From Plantago ovata (Eukaryota > Streptophyta > Magnoliopsida > Lamiales > Plantaginaceae): a stretch of DNA of 64,000 nucleotides. The notes beneath the pieces were generated by a model that made no database searches, was not told where the DNA came from, and saw only the letters and a program-made list of their open reading frames with translations. Made by a program: the position numbers and the translations under genes. The stretch is from NCBI GenBank assembly GCA_028274465.1, contig CM051455.1, positions 51,714,725-51,778,724 of the forward strand. Reading direction: 5' to 3'. Of the stretch, positions 20,044-33,973 are shown in pieces (the stretch's first letter is position 1; each line of letters begins with the position of its first letter).

Positions 20044-23000
20044 ATGGCTTCATTAGCTTCCTTGGTCAATTTGGGAAGTGTGAACATGATATCTTTTGGA
20101 AATTTTGATGGTGGGTCTGTTTGTTTAATTAGGAGGTTATCTTTCCCTAGAAACAACCATCATGCTAGTACTAGTATTGCTACGTTTTGGAGTCGTAGGA
20201 GGTGTAGTAGGTATATTGGTGTCTGTAGATATTCTGTTACTTCTAATTACATTGCCGAACAAGGGACTTCAGTTTCTCCAATTAGTCCTATTAGTAAAGA
20301 AAATGGCGGTGATCCTTTTCTCAAGGCTGCCCCCAAGCCGGTGTTGCAACTGGGGTCTAATAATAAGGTTGAGCCTCTTCTCGGTGCTAGTTGGGACGAG
20401 TCGAAACCTAATGGGAGTCCTGGCAATGTGAATACGAGCGATAGGGGACAGGAGGAGAGAAGTGTGAGTGAGTCATTAGGTGAAGTGTTGGAGAAGGCTG
20501 AGAAGCTGGAGACCAGTAAAAAGCCGATTGTGTCTGTAAACAGAACTCCAGCAAATGGAACTAGTGTTCCGAAGAATGGGAAACCAGTTGATTCAGTGGA
20601 TAATTCCAATCGTAAGGCTAAGACAATGAAGAGTGTCTGGAGAAAAGGTAATCCGGTGGCAGTTGTGGAAAAAGTGAAGGAGATTCCGAGACAGGTTCCT
20701 GTAACAGATAGGGGCGGTGTTGTAGGTTCTCCACCTAGACCTCCTCTGCCTCCACAGCAAGTTCAACCAATGTTACAGGCAAGACCCGCGGTCGCTCCTC
20801 CACCAAGTATTAAGAAACCGGTAATTTTGAAGGATGTAAATGCTGGCGCAAAGGTCCCTGAAGATACTGATCCTACACAGCCAAAAGAGCGCAAAACCAT
20901 TCTAATTGATAAATTTGCATCTAAGAAACCAGCTACTGAATCTAATACTGCTCAAGCTGTATTAGCCCCTCCGAAGCCAGCGAAGACCTTTCCACCTAAC
21001 AAGTTCAGGGCAGACTTCCGGAAGAAGGGTGGGCCTGCTGGAGGATTCCGCAGGCGTAAGGTTGATGACGAGCCTGACGAGGATGCAGCTGAACTTGATG
21101 TTTCAATTCCGGGTGCAGTTACTGGCAGGAAAGGAAGAAAATGGAGTAAAGCGAGCCGGAAGGCTGCTAGACTCCAGGCAGCCAGAGATGCTGCACCAGT
21201 CAAAGTAGAAATAATGGAAGTTGAAGAAGAGGGGATGTTAATTGATGAATTAGCGTACAACTTAGCCATCAGCGAAGGAGATATTCTTGGGTATTTTTAC
21301 TCTAAGGGAATTAAACCTGACGGGGTACAAAAGCTGAGCAGAGACATGGTGAAGATGATTTGTGAACATTTTGAGGTGGAAGTTGTTGATGCTGCTCCCA
21401 TCAGGGTGGAGGAAATGGCAAAGAAGAAGGAAATTCTTGATGAAGATGACATAGATAATTTAGAAGATAGACCACCTGTTCTAACTATAATGGGGCATGT
21501 TGACCACGGAAAGGTCTGGAAGAGTGTTTTCTACTTTTGTGGTTATTCCATAGTTTATATTATTCCAGCTTGAGCTAACAATTTTTTTCTCCGTAACGCA
21601 GACCACGCTTTTGGATTACATACGGAAAACCAAGGTATATATGTGACACCAAAGTTTTTTTATTTTTTGTTTACTATTATCATTAAACTATTGATGTTGT
21701 CAGATTGCCATTTATTGATGACCTATGAACTAGAAATTCTTTCTTTTGGGTGACGTGAGTTCTCCAGTTTAGAGAAATTTGGTTTCTAACTCTTTACCAT
21801 CTTAGGTGGCAGCTGGTGAAGCTGGTGGGATAACCCAGGGAATTGGTGCTTATAAGGTTGAAGTACCAATCGACGGAAAAAAACAAACATGTGTTTTTCT
21901 TGATACTCCTGGACATGAGGTAAATTAAGTTTTAGCTTATGGATGTTCATCTTTATATGTATGCCTGAGCTATATTATCAATTTACCCAGTGGCTCTTTG
22001 AGTTCTTAATAAGTATTTTCTTACCTCATTTAATGTACGCCTCTAGGCATTTGGAGCAATGAGAGCACGTGGAGCGAGGGTTACAGATATTGCTGTCATT
22101 GTGGTCGCTGCTGATGATGGTATGCGTCCTCAAACGAATGAGGCTATTGCTCATGCCAGAGCAGCTGGGGTGCCAATTATTGTAGCTATAAACAAGGTAT
22201 CTTTTGAGCTTTTTTTCATTGTTCGGTTCTGTATACCCTCATGCTGGTTTATATAAAATGTGATTTCATTTTCCAAATGACTGTAGATAGATAAGGATGG
22301 AGCTAATCCAGATAAAGTTATGCAAGATCTTTCATCATTTGGTTTGATGCCGGAAGAGTGGGGTGGTGAAACTCCAATGATTAAGGTGATGACACAGATA
22401 TCAAATTATGCCACTGCTTTTATTTACTTTCCTTGATTGCTAAGTTATCTCTGAATGGTTTATTTATGACAGATAAGTGCTCTTAAAGGGGAGAATGTAG
22501 ATGATTTGCTGGAAAACATCATGCTTGTCGCAGAGGTAGCTTTTCATTTGGCTGGAAGGGATCTTGTATCTCATGCTATCCTGAAATTATACATTTTGCA
22601 CTGCTTTTGTTCATTGTATCGTGTTTTAATAGCTTCAGCTTGATTGCATAATCTTCTCAAAACACTGGAAATACCAATTTTTGTTGCATTGTTATGTACT
22701 TTGCATTAACATTTCTCACTTGGGATACATATTTAATGATCTCTGTATACTGGAAAAAAAACTAAGCTTTGTGTCATGTCATGGTTCCCTCATCCTTATT
22801 GGTTCTGAATCAGTTTACTTTTATCTTTATAGTTTCAAGAATTGAAGGCTAATCCACAAAGGAATGCTAAGGGAACAGTGATTGAAGCTGGTCTTGATAA
22901 ATCCAGGGGTCCTGTAGCTACATTTATTGTGCAGAATGGAACACTTAAAATAGGAGATGTTGTAGCTTGTGGTGAGGCTTTTGGAAAGGTTTGTCTATGC

Positions 23001-26000
23001 GACTTGAAACATCTTGTAAAAGTTATTTTATTTCTAATTCCTGAAAGGCTTTATCATTTGACAATGACAGGTGCGGGCTCTATTTGATGATAAAGGGAAA
23101 CGGGTGGATGTTGCTGGGCCCTCTATACCGGTGCAGGTAATTTCGGCTATGTTTATATTCTACTGTTGATTTGTTTTAAGGTGCTGATATTTTATGCTCA
23201 AATTGATAGCTTACCCTTGGTTATTTCAGCTTTAGAACTATACCGGTAAAACACTTGTTCATTCATAACTTGACGTTAAAGCAGTCTCTTTCCATAAGTC
23301 CCTTTTTCATTAACAAACTTAATATTGTGTTTCTGCATAAACTGGTGTGTAACAGCTAACAAATTCAAGCCTTTCAATTGACTCTTCAAAGCATCTTTAC
23401 TTTATCTGAGCTACTTTTCGCGAAAAAATGTGAAAAATATTACTACATTTTGTAACACCATAATGTTTCATGCTGCTAAAAGATCGGCAGCAAAGTTTGT
23501 GAACCTTTGTTCAAATTGTTTTCGTCCCACCATTCTCCAATGCAAATATTTTTGGTGTCATTTGACTATTGTTTGGAACGCAGCTCGACTTTTCATATGT
23601 GCATGTGTGTGTGAGTGAAATGTAATTATACTTCTATAGATGCAATCTCTCTCTTCATCCCTTAATAGAACAGCAAATCTTCTCTTTGTAGAAGTGTTTA
23701 CTCTAATTGAAGCGCCTTCCAACCTATTGACATTACAGTGCATACTTGGCAGGTCATTGGATTGAATAAGGTTCCTTTAGCGGGTGATGAGTTTGAGGTT
23801 GTTGGTTCCCTTGATATTGCAAGAGAAAAGGCAGAATCACGAGAGGAGTCCTTGAGAAATGAACGTATAACAGAAAAGGCAGGGGATGGGAAAATTACAC
23901 TTTCTTCTTTAGCTTCTGCTGCTTCATCTGGAAAGACTGAAGGATTAGATCTGCACCAACTGAATATTATACTCAAGGTTGATGTTCAGGTAATATCTTT
24001 ATACCTTATAGGAGGTTTGTTCTGTTTATGGCAACATAATAGCGATGCATGGTTGGGTATAGTTTTTGTTGTTTTGAGAAACGGTTGGGTATAGGTTGGT
24101 TTGGTAATCTCAAATTTTTACTCCACCCGCACTAATCTCTTTCTGATAAGGTCAATTTAGAAACATCAACCAGCCAACTAACATTTTTCGTTCTTTTATC
24201 TATAAATTATAATTTTTGATTGGATACTGTCTGAATCAAATGATTTGATAATTCTATGCAATAAATTTGTCAAATTCTATTCTGAACAACAACAGAAGGA
24301 ATAAAGAGGTATGTGCATATTGCGAGAACAAGATAACACTGAGTTCTGGAATTTGGCACTACTTCTACATGATAGTGTATGATCCAAGATCCTAACAGAT
24401 ACTTCTTTAGAACTTCATGTAATTGACAGCAATTCTCGGCACTTTGAAATGGATATCCCATTTTAGTTGAGGTCTGGTTTCTGTCCCTATTAATGTGGTA
24501 AAAAAAAAAAAAAAAGAAAGAAAAAGGGAGACAGTACTACAGGGGTTTCCATCGACTGTGCCATGACCACCTGAACCTTTTTTAATCAAAAGCTGCTCCA
24601 TGATTATAGATTATTTATTCGTTTACATGGTACCAGTCCTACCATAATCAGATTTCCACTATCAAAACTCCATGGCCCATGTGGAACAAAATATGTAATG
24701 AAATATTAAATGAAACTGACTTAAGTTCCTAAATTTCTGAAGTTCTTCTTGCCATGATAAATTTGTAAGAATTTATGAACTACTGCAAGTAAGCGAACTT
24801 TTTTTATTATTGCTAGGGATCCATTGAGGCAATAAAACAAGCACTACAAAAGCTTCCACAACATAACATCACCCTGAAGTTCCTACTGCAAGCAACTGGA
24901 GATGTGAGCACCAGTGATCTTGATCTTGCAGTTGCAACTAAAGCTATTATTTTGGGCTTTAACGTCAAAGCACCTGGTTCAGTCAAGACCTATGCCGAGA
25001 ACAAGAATGTCGAAATTAGGCTGTATAGAGTTATATACGAGCTTATTGATGATGTTAGAAAAGCAATGGAAGGACTCCTGGACACTGTTGAGGTAACAAA
25101 TTCCCTTTCAGTTGAGGTGTCTCCCGCTGTGTTAGAACTCTCCATTTGACTTTTCAAGGCTTGAAGGACCAACACAGTGTGAAAGTGTCTTTAATTATTC
25201 ATCCGTGTTAAAACTGTTCTGATGATATTTTTTTGCAGTTCAGAAATTTCCACTCAAACTAAATTTCATGAGAATAATAACTTGAAAGATAGAGTTACCG
25301 TGTTTTGTATCACTTTTTTATTTCTGAAAGGTTGCAACATGATGGTTTATGACGTTTTCTACTAATTTTGATCTTCAGATGGACTTGGAGCAATATACGT
25401 ACCTCATACACCTTACTAACATTGTTTAGGGGAACTGAATTCATATGGCTAATATTTTTCAGGAACAAATACCAATTGGTACAGCCGAAGTAAGGGCCGT
25501 ATTTAGTAGCGGCAGTGGGCGTGTTGCTGGATGTATGGTGACGGATGGAAAAATTGTACAAGGCTGTGGAATTCGGGTACTAAGAAGAGGAAAAGAAGTT
25601 TATGTTGGTGTTGTTGGGTCTCTGCGCAGGGTCAAAGAGATAGTAAAAGAGGTAATTTTTGGTCTTTTATCGTATTCTTGTTCATGTTTCACCATAGAAG
25701 AGATGGATGTTTGCGTACCCATACTGATTATCATACCGTATGCCATGCTATTCATGCTTCCATAATATATAAAAAGAATTTGCGATTTATTTCTTCTGAG
25801 AGACCCAACTGTGCAAGAGGAAGCATAGCTTTGCATTGTATGCCTTTTTTTTTTTTTTTTTGGTTCTTTCCTTCAGACTATTTGTCTTGTCTGGAATGAT
25901 CTTCATCTGCCAAATATTGTGCTTGTGCTACATTTTTATAGTGAACAATGGTTGGGATGTCTTTTCTCTTTTTTTTTTCTCTTTCATAATCCTATGTTAT

Positions 26001-26923
26001 TTATAACTGTACTATATACGAAGAGCCCTTTCCTCTTTAATTTATCGACTTGGTGAGTGCAAGTTATTTTTTAATTTTATTTTTGGTGTGTATGTGTGTG
26101 TGTGTGTGTGTGAAAGCAAAAATGATCCGTAACCATGTGCGGGTCAGTTGAGTGTTGCTGATGAAAAGTTGTTTAGTTACTGATCCATGAACTTGTATGA
26201 TGTCTCCTGTACTTCATGTTAGTACCAGGTCCCATGTTTTTGGACAGGCTCTTAGTGGCAGTTTACTGATTATAGCTTGACATTCTCTTTTAAACTTATG
26301 TGAGGACAAATAATGAAATATTAGCTCCTGAAAATTGTGAAGTTAACGAAATGCCTTATAATCTTATAGTAAGATATTAATGAACAAAGTACAAAGTAAG
26401 TGCATAAACTTGATACTAAAAAGAAAAAGTGATTCTGTTGTAACTTTAGTGGCATGCGATTTTTCCTTCGCAAAGTTCTAAGTTTATGGCTAAGCCATTA
26501 TCATCCTGCATCATTATGCCCTTGGCAGGCCTTGTGTTAATCTATAGGAAAGGACCTTAAACCACATTTAGCTTAATATACAGCAAGTTAATCTTCTGTA
26601 GTTTGAATTATTCCATGCTACTCTGGAACAATGAATATATACTTTTAGGAAGTTCAGATAAAGTCACTAGTGTAAAGACAATAATTGGTTCTTGAAAATT
26701 GTGAAATATTGGAACTCTTATACATTTTGGATCTCATGGACTTCCCTGTATCACGTGACAGGTAAACGCTGGACTAGAATGTGGAATTGGTTGTGATGAA
26801 TTTGATGATTGGGAAGAGGGATACATTATCGAGGCATTTAACTCTGTGCAAAAGAAGAGAACGCTGGAAGAGGCATCAGCCTCCATGTCAGCCGCACTTG
26901 AAGAGGTAGGAATGAAGCTGTAA
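20044..26923 (+). CDS. FUG1: Translation initiation factor IF-2, chloroplastic (FUG1-like, 1,004 aa)
   Basis: Twelve exons, all with GT-AG borders and consistent phase: 20044-21513, 21602-21634, 21806-21919, 22047-22196, 22287-22385, 22473-22535, 22833-22988, 23071-23136, 23753-23989, 24817-25092, 25463-25651 and 26762-26923. The product is a GTPase that brings initiator tRNA to the plastid 30S subunit. A Ser-rich plastid-targeting leader is followed by a Pro/Lys-rich linker, an IF2 N-domain (about residues 398-450, [17 protein letters not shown]) and the G domain: GHVDHGKT (484-491, split by intron 1), DTPGHE and NKID (split by an intron). Later exons hold domain II ([13 protein letters not shown]) and the C-terminal domains. 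Length is close to the Arabidopsis protein as I recall it. It ends EEVGMKL-stop. Confidence 0.95.
26086..26112 (+). repeat. GT microsatellite in the last IF-2 intron
   Basis: A run of GTGTGT units, with one TAT interruption, within the 1.1-kb last intron. No function evident. Confidence 0.9.
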
Positions 26924-28762
26924 CAAAATGACAACGCTTCATTTTTGAAATGGCACTCAAATCCAAGAATCTTGCGAAAGAAGTGGCTCACTCAACCGGT
27001 TTCCTGAGCCTGGACTCGCTCATGGTGCATTTGAGGTTTGTGATGCTTGCTGACCGATAAGGAATGCTGGTTAGGTTCTCTTGTTGTGTGCTACTGCTAC
27101 GCCGATGTATATACTACTTATATGTATATTAGAAGCTGAGCTCCATTTTGTTAAGAGCTACTACAGGTTAAGGAGCATTCATTGAATTATTCACAGTATT
27201 CAACACAAATGTAATGACCAATACAGTCGAGGAAATAGATCTTTTGGAGAAAGAAGTTACGGGTTAGTAAAATGTTGATCTGTAACATCTGTTCTAACAT
27301 GAATGTTTAGTGCTGCGACAGTGTAAAAAATGTTCAAGTTATCTTTGTATATGCAACCTTTAGCTCAATTGATGATAAATAACCTCATCGTTGAGGAAAC
27401 AATTATAAAATAAAGTGACTGGTGGTTTAGAATTTGTAGAGAGAAAAAACATAGGGAGAGTGCTTCAAAGGTTCGCTCAATCCACAAACAACTTGATTTG
27501 GTATATTTTCTCTCTACAGTGATGAATTGGCAGGTTTAGAATAATCACATACGTAGTATTAACATTTTTTTTTTTTTTTTAAGCAAATTCATTCAAATAC
27601 TACTTAAATAGCGTTTACAGACATAGGTCTTATGGTCGGTTGCAAGTCCCGATCCATAATAGTGTTAAGCCACGAGGGGCATACATCCCAAATATAGTTA
27701 AAGCTATTACACAAAATATCTGATAAGTTTGTAGCATCATTAACAAAAAAAAAATCTTTGTGTAAGTAGGTTTGCTCAATCCACATGTAATTTGATGCGG
27801 AAGTGTCTCTATACGGAGGAATTGATAGATATTTTGAATACCCATCTAATGGCAGTTAACTTTAAAGTTACTTGGTCAAAATTGGGATATTTGCGTATTG
27901 CCAAAAAACTCCATCCCGAAAGAAAGACGTGCTTTCGCTTCACTATATCACTCGTGCAAAACATGAAAAGATTCAAATCCAGATTGAGGAGTTGAAATCT
28001 GTCTACAAGGACCATATTATATGCAATTTAGTCCTTAGGATTTCTAAATTCCACTCATTGTCAGAAACCTTAACACCGGTTGAAACAATTCTCTTACAAC
28101 AACTATAAGAGCAACCCGTATACTTGAAGTTGATTTCAGGGAAAGGTGTGTTCCCTTTTGGAGCGAAAGAAAGACTACATTCTTCTTCAATTTATCGTCT
28201 AGTCTAATTTGACATGTACATAATTTTTTCTCGGTCAAATAATCAAATCAACACTGGTCTAAATTTCTATCTTACATATACATTTTATACAATTTATATT
28301 TTAGAATAAATTCCTTATAAGTAGAAAAAGAATTGAAAATGTAGCAACAAATAGCTTCAGCTTCTTATAACATGTATTTAAAGTTTTAAACATATAGAAT
28401 CATACTGTACAACACAAAGATCTGAATCTGATAGTATGTCAATATAAAAACAAGAATATTCTATTATCTATAGCAATAATAATAATTAACCCGGTTCAAA
28501 GAATTCAAATTTCAAAAAAATCAAGAAAGGCTTCCCTTCTTCTTCTTCATCATCGATCTTTCTCACAACGGATACAACGAAATAAAGCTTTCCCCTTTTG
28601 AGTTTTTGACGACCCTCCCTACTGTAATCAAATCAATTCAAATCCCTGACTCAGTTGTGTTTTGGAAAAAAGTATCAAATCAAACCCCCTTTTCATCTTC
28701 TTTCTGTGTGAGAGTGTTTTTCTTTTCTTTTCTTTCAATTCAAAACTTGCTTTTCTTTGTCA
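26924..28762. other. Spacer between IF-2 and the kinesin gene
   Basis: Holds the IF-2 3' untranslated region (to about 27350), a retroposed-looking segment (27565-28240) and the AT-rich kinesin promoter and leader, with a CT-rich tract at 28535-28560 and 28690-28740. No gene is supported here. Confidence 0.6.
27565..28240 (-). repeat. Retroposed-looking segment ending in a poly(A) tract (minus strand)
   Basis: On the minus strand the stretch ends in a run of 16 A (27580-27565), as expected of a retroposed transcript or LINE/SINE copy. Upstream are several 60-70 codon open pieces in different frames, such as KKNVVFLSLQKGTHL and SVKRKHVFL-like text, that I cannot match to a family. No flanking duplication was found. 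It could equally be an ordinary AT-rich spacer. Confidence 0.3.
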
Positions 28763-31700
28763 ATGGAAGATTTCGAATGGCATGACCCACTTCTTATAAC
28801 CGATGCTTCTTCTTCCCTCGAACACAATCAAATTCCCACTCAACCCCATTGTAAGTTACACACCCACGTTCTCATTTCCATTTCAGTTTTTTTTTTCCCT
28901 GATAATTTCTTAATGGGTTTTGTATTTTCTTGATTTTTGAGTAATTTTTGCAGGCGAATCACCCACTTCGTGTAGCTTAGGAGATTCAGTTATGGAAGAA
29001 AACCCACATGTCTCTAGCCCGTCTCAGATTGATGGTACGTCTCTTTTCCTCTTTCCTTGTCTTTTTCATGTCCCACTTTCTTGTAGTGTGAATTATGATA
29101 TACTCCTACTAGTTTCAGTTGCTGTATTAGTGAAAAAGTAGATGAATTGTGTTGGATCAAGAAAATGCTTGATGACTGTGTGAACTACATTGAGTTACTT
29201 ATATATGTACATATATGTTGCTTTAGGCCGTTCTGCGTTGGGATTTTCTTTGACATCACCTGATCTGGTAATATGTATGGGTTCACCTGATATTGTTGCT
29301 AACCAAACCTTAGAAGAATCACCTGGATTAACGGAAGACGAGAGAATCGATGTCACATTAGACAATGAAATACAAGGGTCTGAAATCCGGGACTTGTTTG
29401 AGACGACGACAGAAGAAGATTCACCTGGATTCATGGAAGATGAGAGAATCAATGTCTCATTAGAGAATGGAATAGAAGGGCCTGAAATCCGGGACTTGTT
29501 TGAGGCAATGACAGAAGATTTTTGCGCAGAAGTGTCTTTTGAGCTTGTTGCACCTCAAATGGTTGAAGATAGCTCGACCGAAGACTCAACTAGCAAAATG
29601 AACGTTAATGTAGGATCTACTGGTGTTGTATCTCGTGATGGGATACAGTTTTCGGAGGACTTTAGTTTTGATGGAGGTGATGTTATAAGGACTGAAGATG
29701 ACATTATTGGGGATGAAGAAGGCCTTGGTCTGTATCAGACGGCTAGGTTTGGGAATTTTTCTTATCATTTCAAGAACCTGGAGTCTGGAAGCTATGTTAT
29801 TGATTTGCATTTTGCGGAGATTGTCTTCACTAATGGTCCTCCAGGAATGAGAATATTTGATGTTTTCGTTCAAGATGAAAAGGTAAATGTTCAACATCAT
29901 ATGCTATTTTATAGGGTATAGTGAGAGCATAGATGCTTATCAGTTTCATATTTTGCAGGCCATATCATCACTGGATATATATGAACGTGTTGGTGCGAAT
30001 GTACCCCTTGTGATATCTGATATCAGAACTCAAGTAACTAGAGAAGAGGGACTGTCTGTTAGATTCGAGGGAGTAATTGGAAGCGCAATAGTCTGTGGAA
30101 TTTCCATGCAGAGAGTTGGTTCTGGAAGTAAGCTGGATGCAGTTTCTAAAGTTTTATTAACGCACAACATTTTTTAACTGTTCAATAATGTATTCCACTA
30201 CTGAATTCAGGTTTTGGAGAGGCCGAATCATCAGAAGGGACTGCATGGACATACATGGAGCAGTGCGAGTCCCTTAAAGTGCCACTCATTCATGAAGCTA
30301 GTGATGTTGAGAGTTGTTCGGTTGATGGAGAACTGCGCAGGCTTCAAATGGAACATGAATCACACATGAAGGAGCTCTTGGAAACAAGAATGGCCTTGGT
30401 GGAGCTCAAGAAGGAAAACGAGTCGAAGAATAGGGAATGCAAAGAAGCTTTGAAATCTCTGAAAGAGCTTCAAAACGAGCTAATGCGCAAATCAATGCAT
30501 GTGGGATCTCTGGGTGAGTAATTCATACTAATGATTCTTGTTATCAATTTCATAAATTCTGAATGCATGTGCTAAAACTTTAACACAAAATCTGTAGCTT
30601 TTGCTATTGAGGGTCAAGTAAAAGAGAAGAGCAAATGGTTTAACATACTACGAGACTTGACAAGAAAATTGAAGGTAAATTGAAGTTATGATGTTTGATC
30701 AGTCTGATGGTTACTTTCACTTATTTATTTGTTTATTTATTTAAGTTGCAATCCTTTTCGACAGCTCCTGAAAATGGATCATATCAGTCTCTCAAAGGAG
30801 GCTTCTTTGTTTAAGCAATACCTTGAAGATGCAGAAAATGTCAACTCTACGGTTCTTTCAACAAGTGAGTTTGTGTTTGTCTTAATTGGTTGCCAATAGT
30901 AGGGGGTGAGACCTTTTGCTTAGTTCTTATTTTATTTTATTTTATTGGCAGTGAACCAGCAGGCTCAATTGCACGAAGACATAAAAGATAAGTTCCTCAA
31001 GGAGGCCAAGGAGCGAAAAGAACTTTATAACAAAGTTCTGGATCTTAAAGGTGAGGGGTGTTTTTAGTTATTTGTCGACATAAAATGAGGCCTCAACAAA
31101 AAAATTGACAAAGTTTATTATCAGGAAACATTAGAGTATTCTGTAGATGCCGGCCTTTAAACGGAGAAGAGATTACAGCAGGAGGTTCGATGGCAGTTGA
31201 ATTTGAAGCTGCAAAGGATGGTGAACTGACTGTTAGATCCAATGGGATTCCTAAAAAGACCTTCAAGTTTGACGCTGTTTTCACTCCTGAAGCTGACCAA
31301 GGTAAGCAGAATCCCCTATATTGGTAACACTGTCTTTTTATCAAACAAAGTTATAACCATTTACCTTATTCTCTGTGCAGTTGAGGTATTTGAGGAAACA
31401 GCTCCCCTTGCAAGTTCGGTTCTGGATGGATATAATGTATGCATCTTTGCTTATGGTCAAACCGGAACTGGGAAAACTTTCACTATGGAAGGAATTAATA
31501 ATGCTCGTGGGGTTAATTATAGAACTCTCGAGAAGCTATTTCACATTATTGAGGAGAGAAAGAACATGTTTCGGTATGAAGTAACAGTAAGTGTATTGGA
31601 GGTTTACAATGAGCAGATCCGAGATTTGCTTGTTTCAAATTCTCAGCCTGGAGCAAATACAAAGAGGTATACTCAACTTTTTTTACAGATTTTTCATGAT

Positions 31701-33973
31701 GGCTTTACTATATATACTTTACCCTCTATTTTAAACCCTTCCCCTATGCTTTTCACACATGTTAAGAAAGGTGGAGTATTTAGTAGTTATAAAATGTTGA
31801 ACTACATTAGTTGAGGGTGTTTTAGCATTTGTGTATAAGTAGGGAGGTTGGTTAGTTTTGAAGGTAATGTTTAATGTTGTGGGAGTATTCATATCCATTA
31901 TCTCAATTAGTTGGTTGTTACTGAAACTCTGTGATCCCTTAACAATTGGTGTAAAAACAGGCTTGAGGTAAAACAAGTGGGCGAAGGAGGAGGACATCAT
32001 GTACCGGGATTAGTTGAAGCTCGTGTAAATGATGTGGATGAAGTATGGGATGTACTCCGTACTGGAAGTAATGCACGAGCAATTGGATCAACCAATGCCA
32101 ATGAACACAGCAGCCGATCACATTGGTCAGGCTTTGTTTGAGTTGACATTTTTATTACATTCTATTGTATGTCTTGATGCAAAAGATAACCATGCTTTTC
32201 AAATGCAGCATGCATTGTGTAATGGTGAAGGGAGAAAACCTTCTAAACGGAGAATCAACTAGAAGCAAGTTATGGTTGGTTGATTTAGCAGGAAGCGAAA
32301 GAATAGCCAAGACAGAAGTGCAGGGTGAAAGGCTAAAAGAAACTCAAAATATCAATAGATCTCTCTCTGCACTTGGGGATGTAATATCTGCTCTTTCAAC
32401 TAGAAGCTCACACATCCCTTTCAGGTACAGGAGTTACTAAATGCTTAACATAACGAACTACTGTTTCTAAGTTTCGTTGAGTTGTTTATTTTCCTTGGTT
32501 TTGTTTGTTTTGTAGGAATTCCAAACTCACCCACCTGCTTCAAGACTCTTTAGGTGTGCAAGCATATTTTCGTTCGTGTGCATGTTGAGAACTTCTTTCT
32601 TCGGCACTTGATATTTCTAGTATCTGTAATAATCTGAAGAATTTAACTTCTTAATTGCAGGAGGAGATTCAAAGACATTAATGTTTGTGCAGATTAGTCC
32701 CAATGAAAATGATGTCACAGAGACTCTTTGTTCGTTAAATTTTGCTAGCAGGGTTCGCGGAATAGAGTTGGGTCCTGCAAAGAAGCAAATGGACAATTCT
32801 GAATTACTCAAATACAAGCAAATGGTAATAGTAGTTGATGCAATAGTCATTCTTATCCTTGGAAATTTTTTAGATGATCTTCTTGATTTTGCCATGAAGT
32901 CCACCTTGTTATAATGTAACTTAATCATTCTTCTTCTGAAGGTTGAAAAGCTTAAACAAGACCTCAAGAGCAAAGATAATCAGGTTAAGAAGATGGAGGA
33001 CTCCAACTATGGTCTTGAGGTGAAGATTAAGGAAAGAGACGTTAAGAACAGAAACTTGCAAGACAAGGTCAGCTTTATAGAAATCTTCTGTCGCTATAGA
33101 AGTGACTCCCTTTTCTTCAAATCACTAGAAAACCGGGTGTGTACTTGAGAAAGATTTACCATACTGTTCTTGAACAATCTGCAGATCAAAGAGCTGGAAT
33201 CACAACTTTTGGTAGAAAGAAAGCTGGCTAGGCAGCATGTGGAGTCCAGGATAGCGGAGCAGCGGCAAGAAACTAAACTACAACACGAGGAACAGAAATT
33301 TGAACCAGTGAGAGCGCCCCTATCGTCTAAAATACTCGGTGAAAGCAACAAATTCTCATTTCGGCCACCTTTCATGGATGGAAATGTCAGGGTCAGCGAC
33401 TCAACTGAGAAAGAAAACAATCCTGGTATGGCAGAACAGACATTTGTGCCAAAACGAAATGGGAGAGCCTCTCTCTGTCCAACTTTTCAAAGGATTATGC
33501 CTAGTTCAACAGCTCCTAGGCGAAACTCTCTGATCCCAATGCCTACTTTAACAGCAAAGTTGCCTTCTTCGTTCATGCCACTGGCTCCGATCCGAGCTGA
33601 CAAGTCTGAAGCGGATGATGATGAAGGAAGTAAAATCACATGTTTGCCAGAGCATATACGTTGTGATAGTCCTAAGGAGCACAAGAACGCAACTAAGAAG
33701 GCTACTTTTTTACCAAGACGAAGCATTCACAAGAAAAGTCTCTTGAAGTCTCCACTGCAGCACAGAAGAGTTGGCGTGAACGTTGGCATGGAGAGGGTTA
33801 GAGTCTCCATAGGAGGTCGAACGAGACTGGGCCAGAGGACGTATCTTGGCAATGCCAAGAGAGTAGTGCCTCGGGATAACAATAATAACAATACTCTTCT
33901 GCAGAAGCAAAACCATAGGGAGAAAGAGAGAGGATGGAACATTGGATCTGTGGCTGCAAGAACTCTGCTGTAG
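28763..33973 (+). CDS. Kinesin-14 motor protein with malectin-like domain (1,177 aa)
   Basis: Sixteen exons with matching phases: 28763-28850, 28954-29034, 29227-29882, 29959-30127, 30211-30513, 30598-30674, 30765-30864, 30952-31050, 31125-31301, 31381-31666, 31961-32125, 32209-32424, 32516-32553, 32661-32824, 32942-33067 and 33185-33973. Residues of roughly 190-335 form a malectin-like (di-glucose-binding) domain: [28 protein letters not shown] and [11 protein letters not shown] coiled coil follows ([19 protein letters not shown]), then the motor: [13 protein letters not shown]-loop GQTGTGKT (609-616), switch I NEHSSRSH, switch [11 protein letters not shown], and [19 protein letters not shown]. 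The internal motor with an upstream neck places it in plant kinesin-14, thought to be minus-end directed. The C-tail is basic. It resembles Arabidopsis At1g72250. Confidence 0.93.
29317..29520 (+). repeat. In-frame tandem duplication (~34 aa) in the kinesin N-terminal region
   Basis: Two adjacent copies 102 bp apart: [20 protein letters not shown] and [20 protein letters not shown], each followed by (S/P)EIRDLFE. They are acidic and precede the malectin-like domain. The frame is kept. Confidence 0.85.

Noticed and set aside
20247..20609. Minus-strand open frame opposite IF-2 exon 1
   Set aside because: Complement of the low-complexity N-terminal region; no splice signals or known motif.
31375..31584. 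Second open frame over the kinesin P-loop exon
   Set aside because: It is a frame shadow of the motor exon; the motor frame carries GQTGTGKT and correct splice phases.
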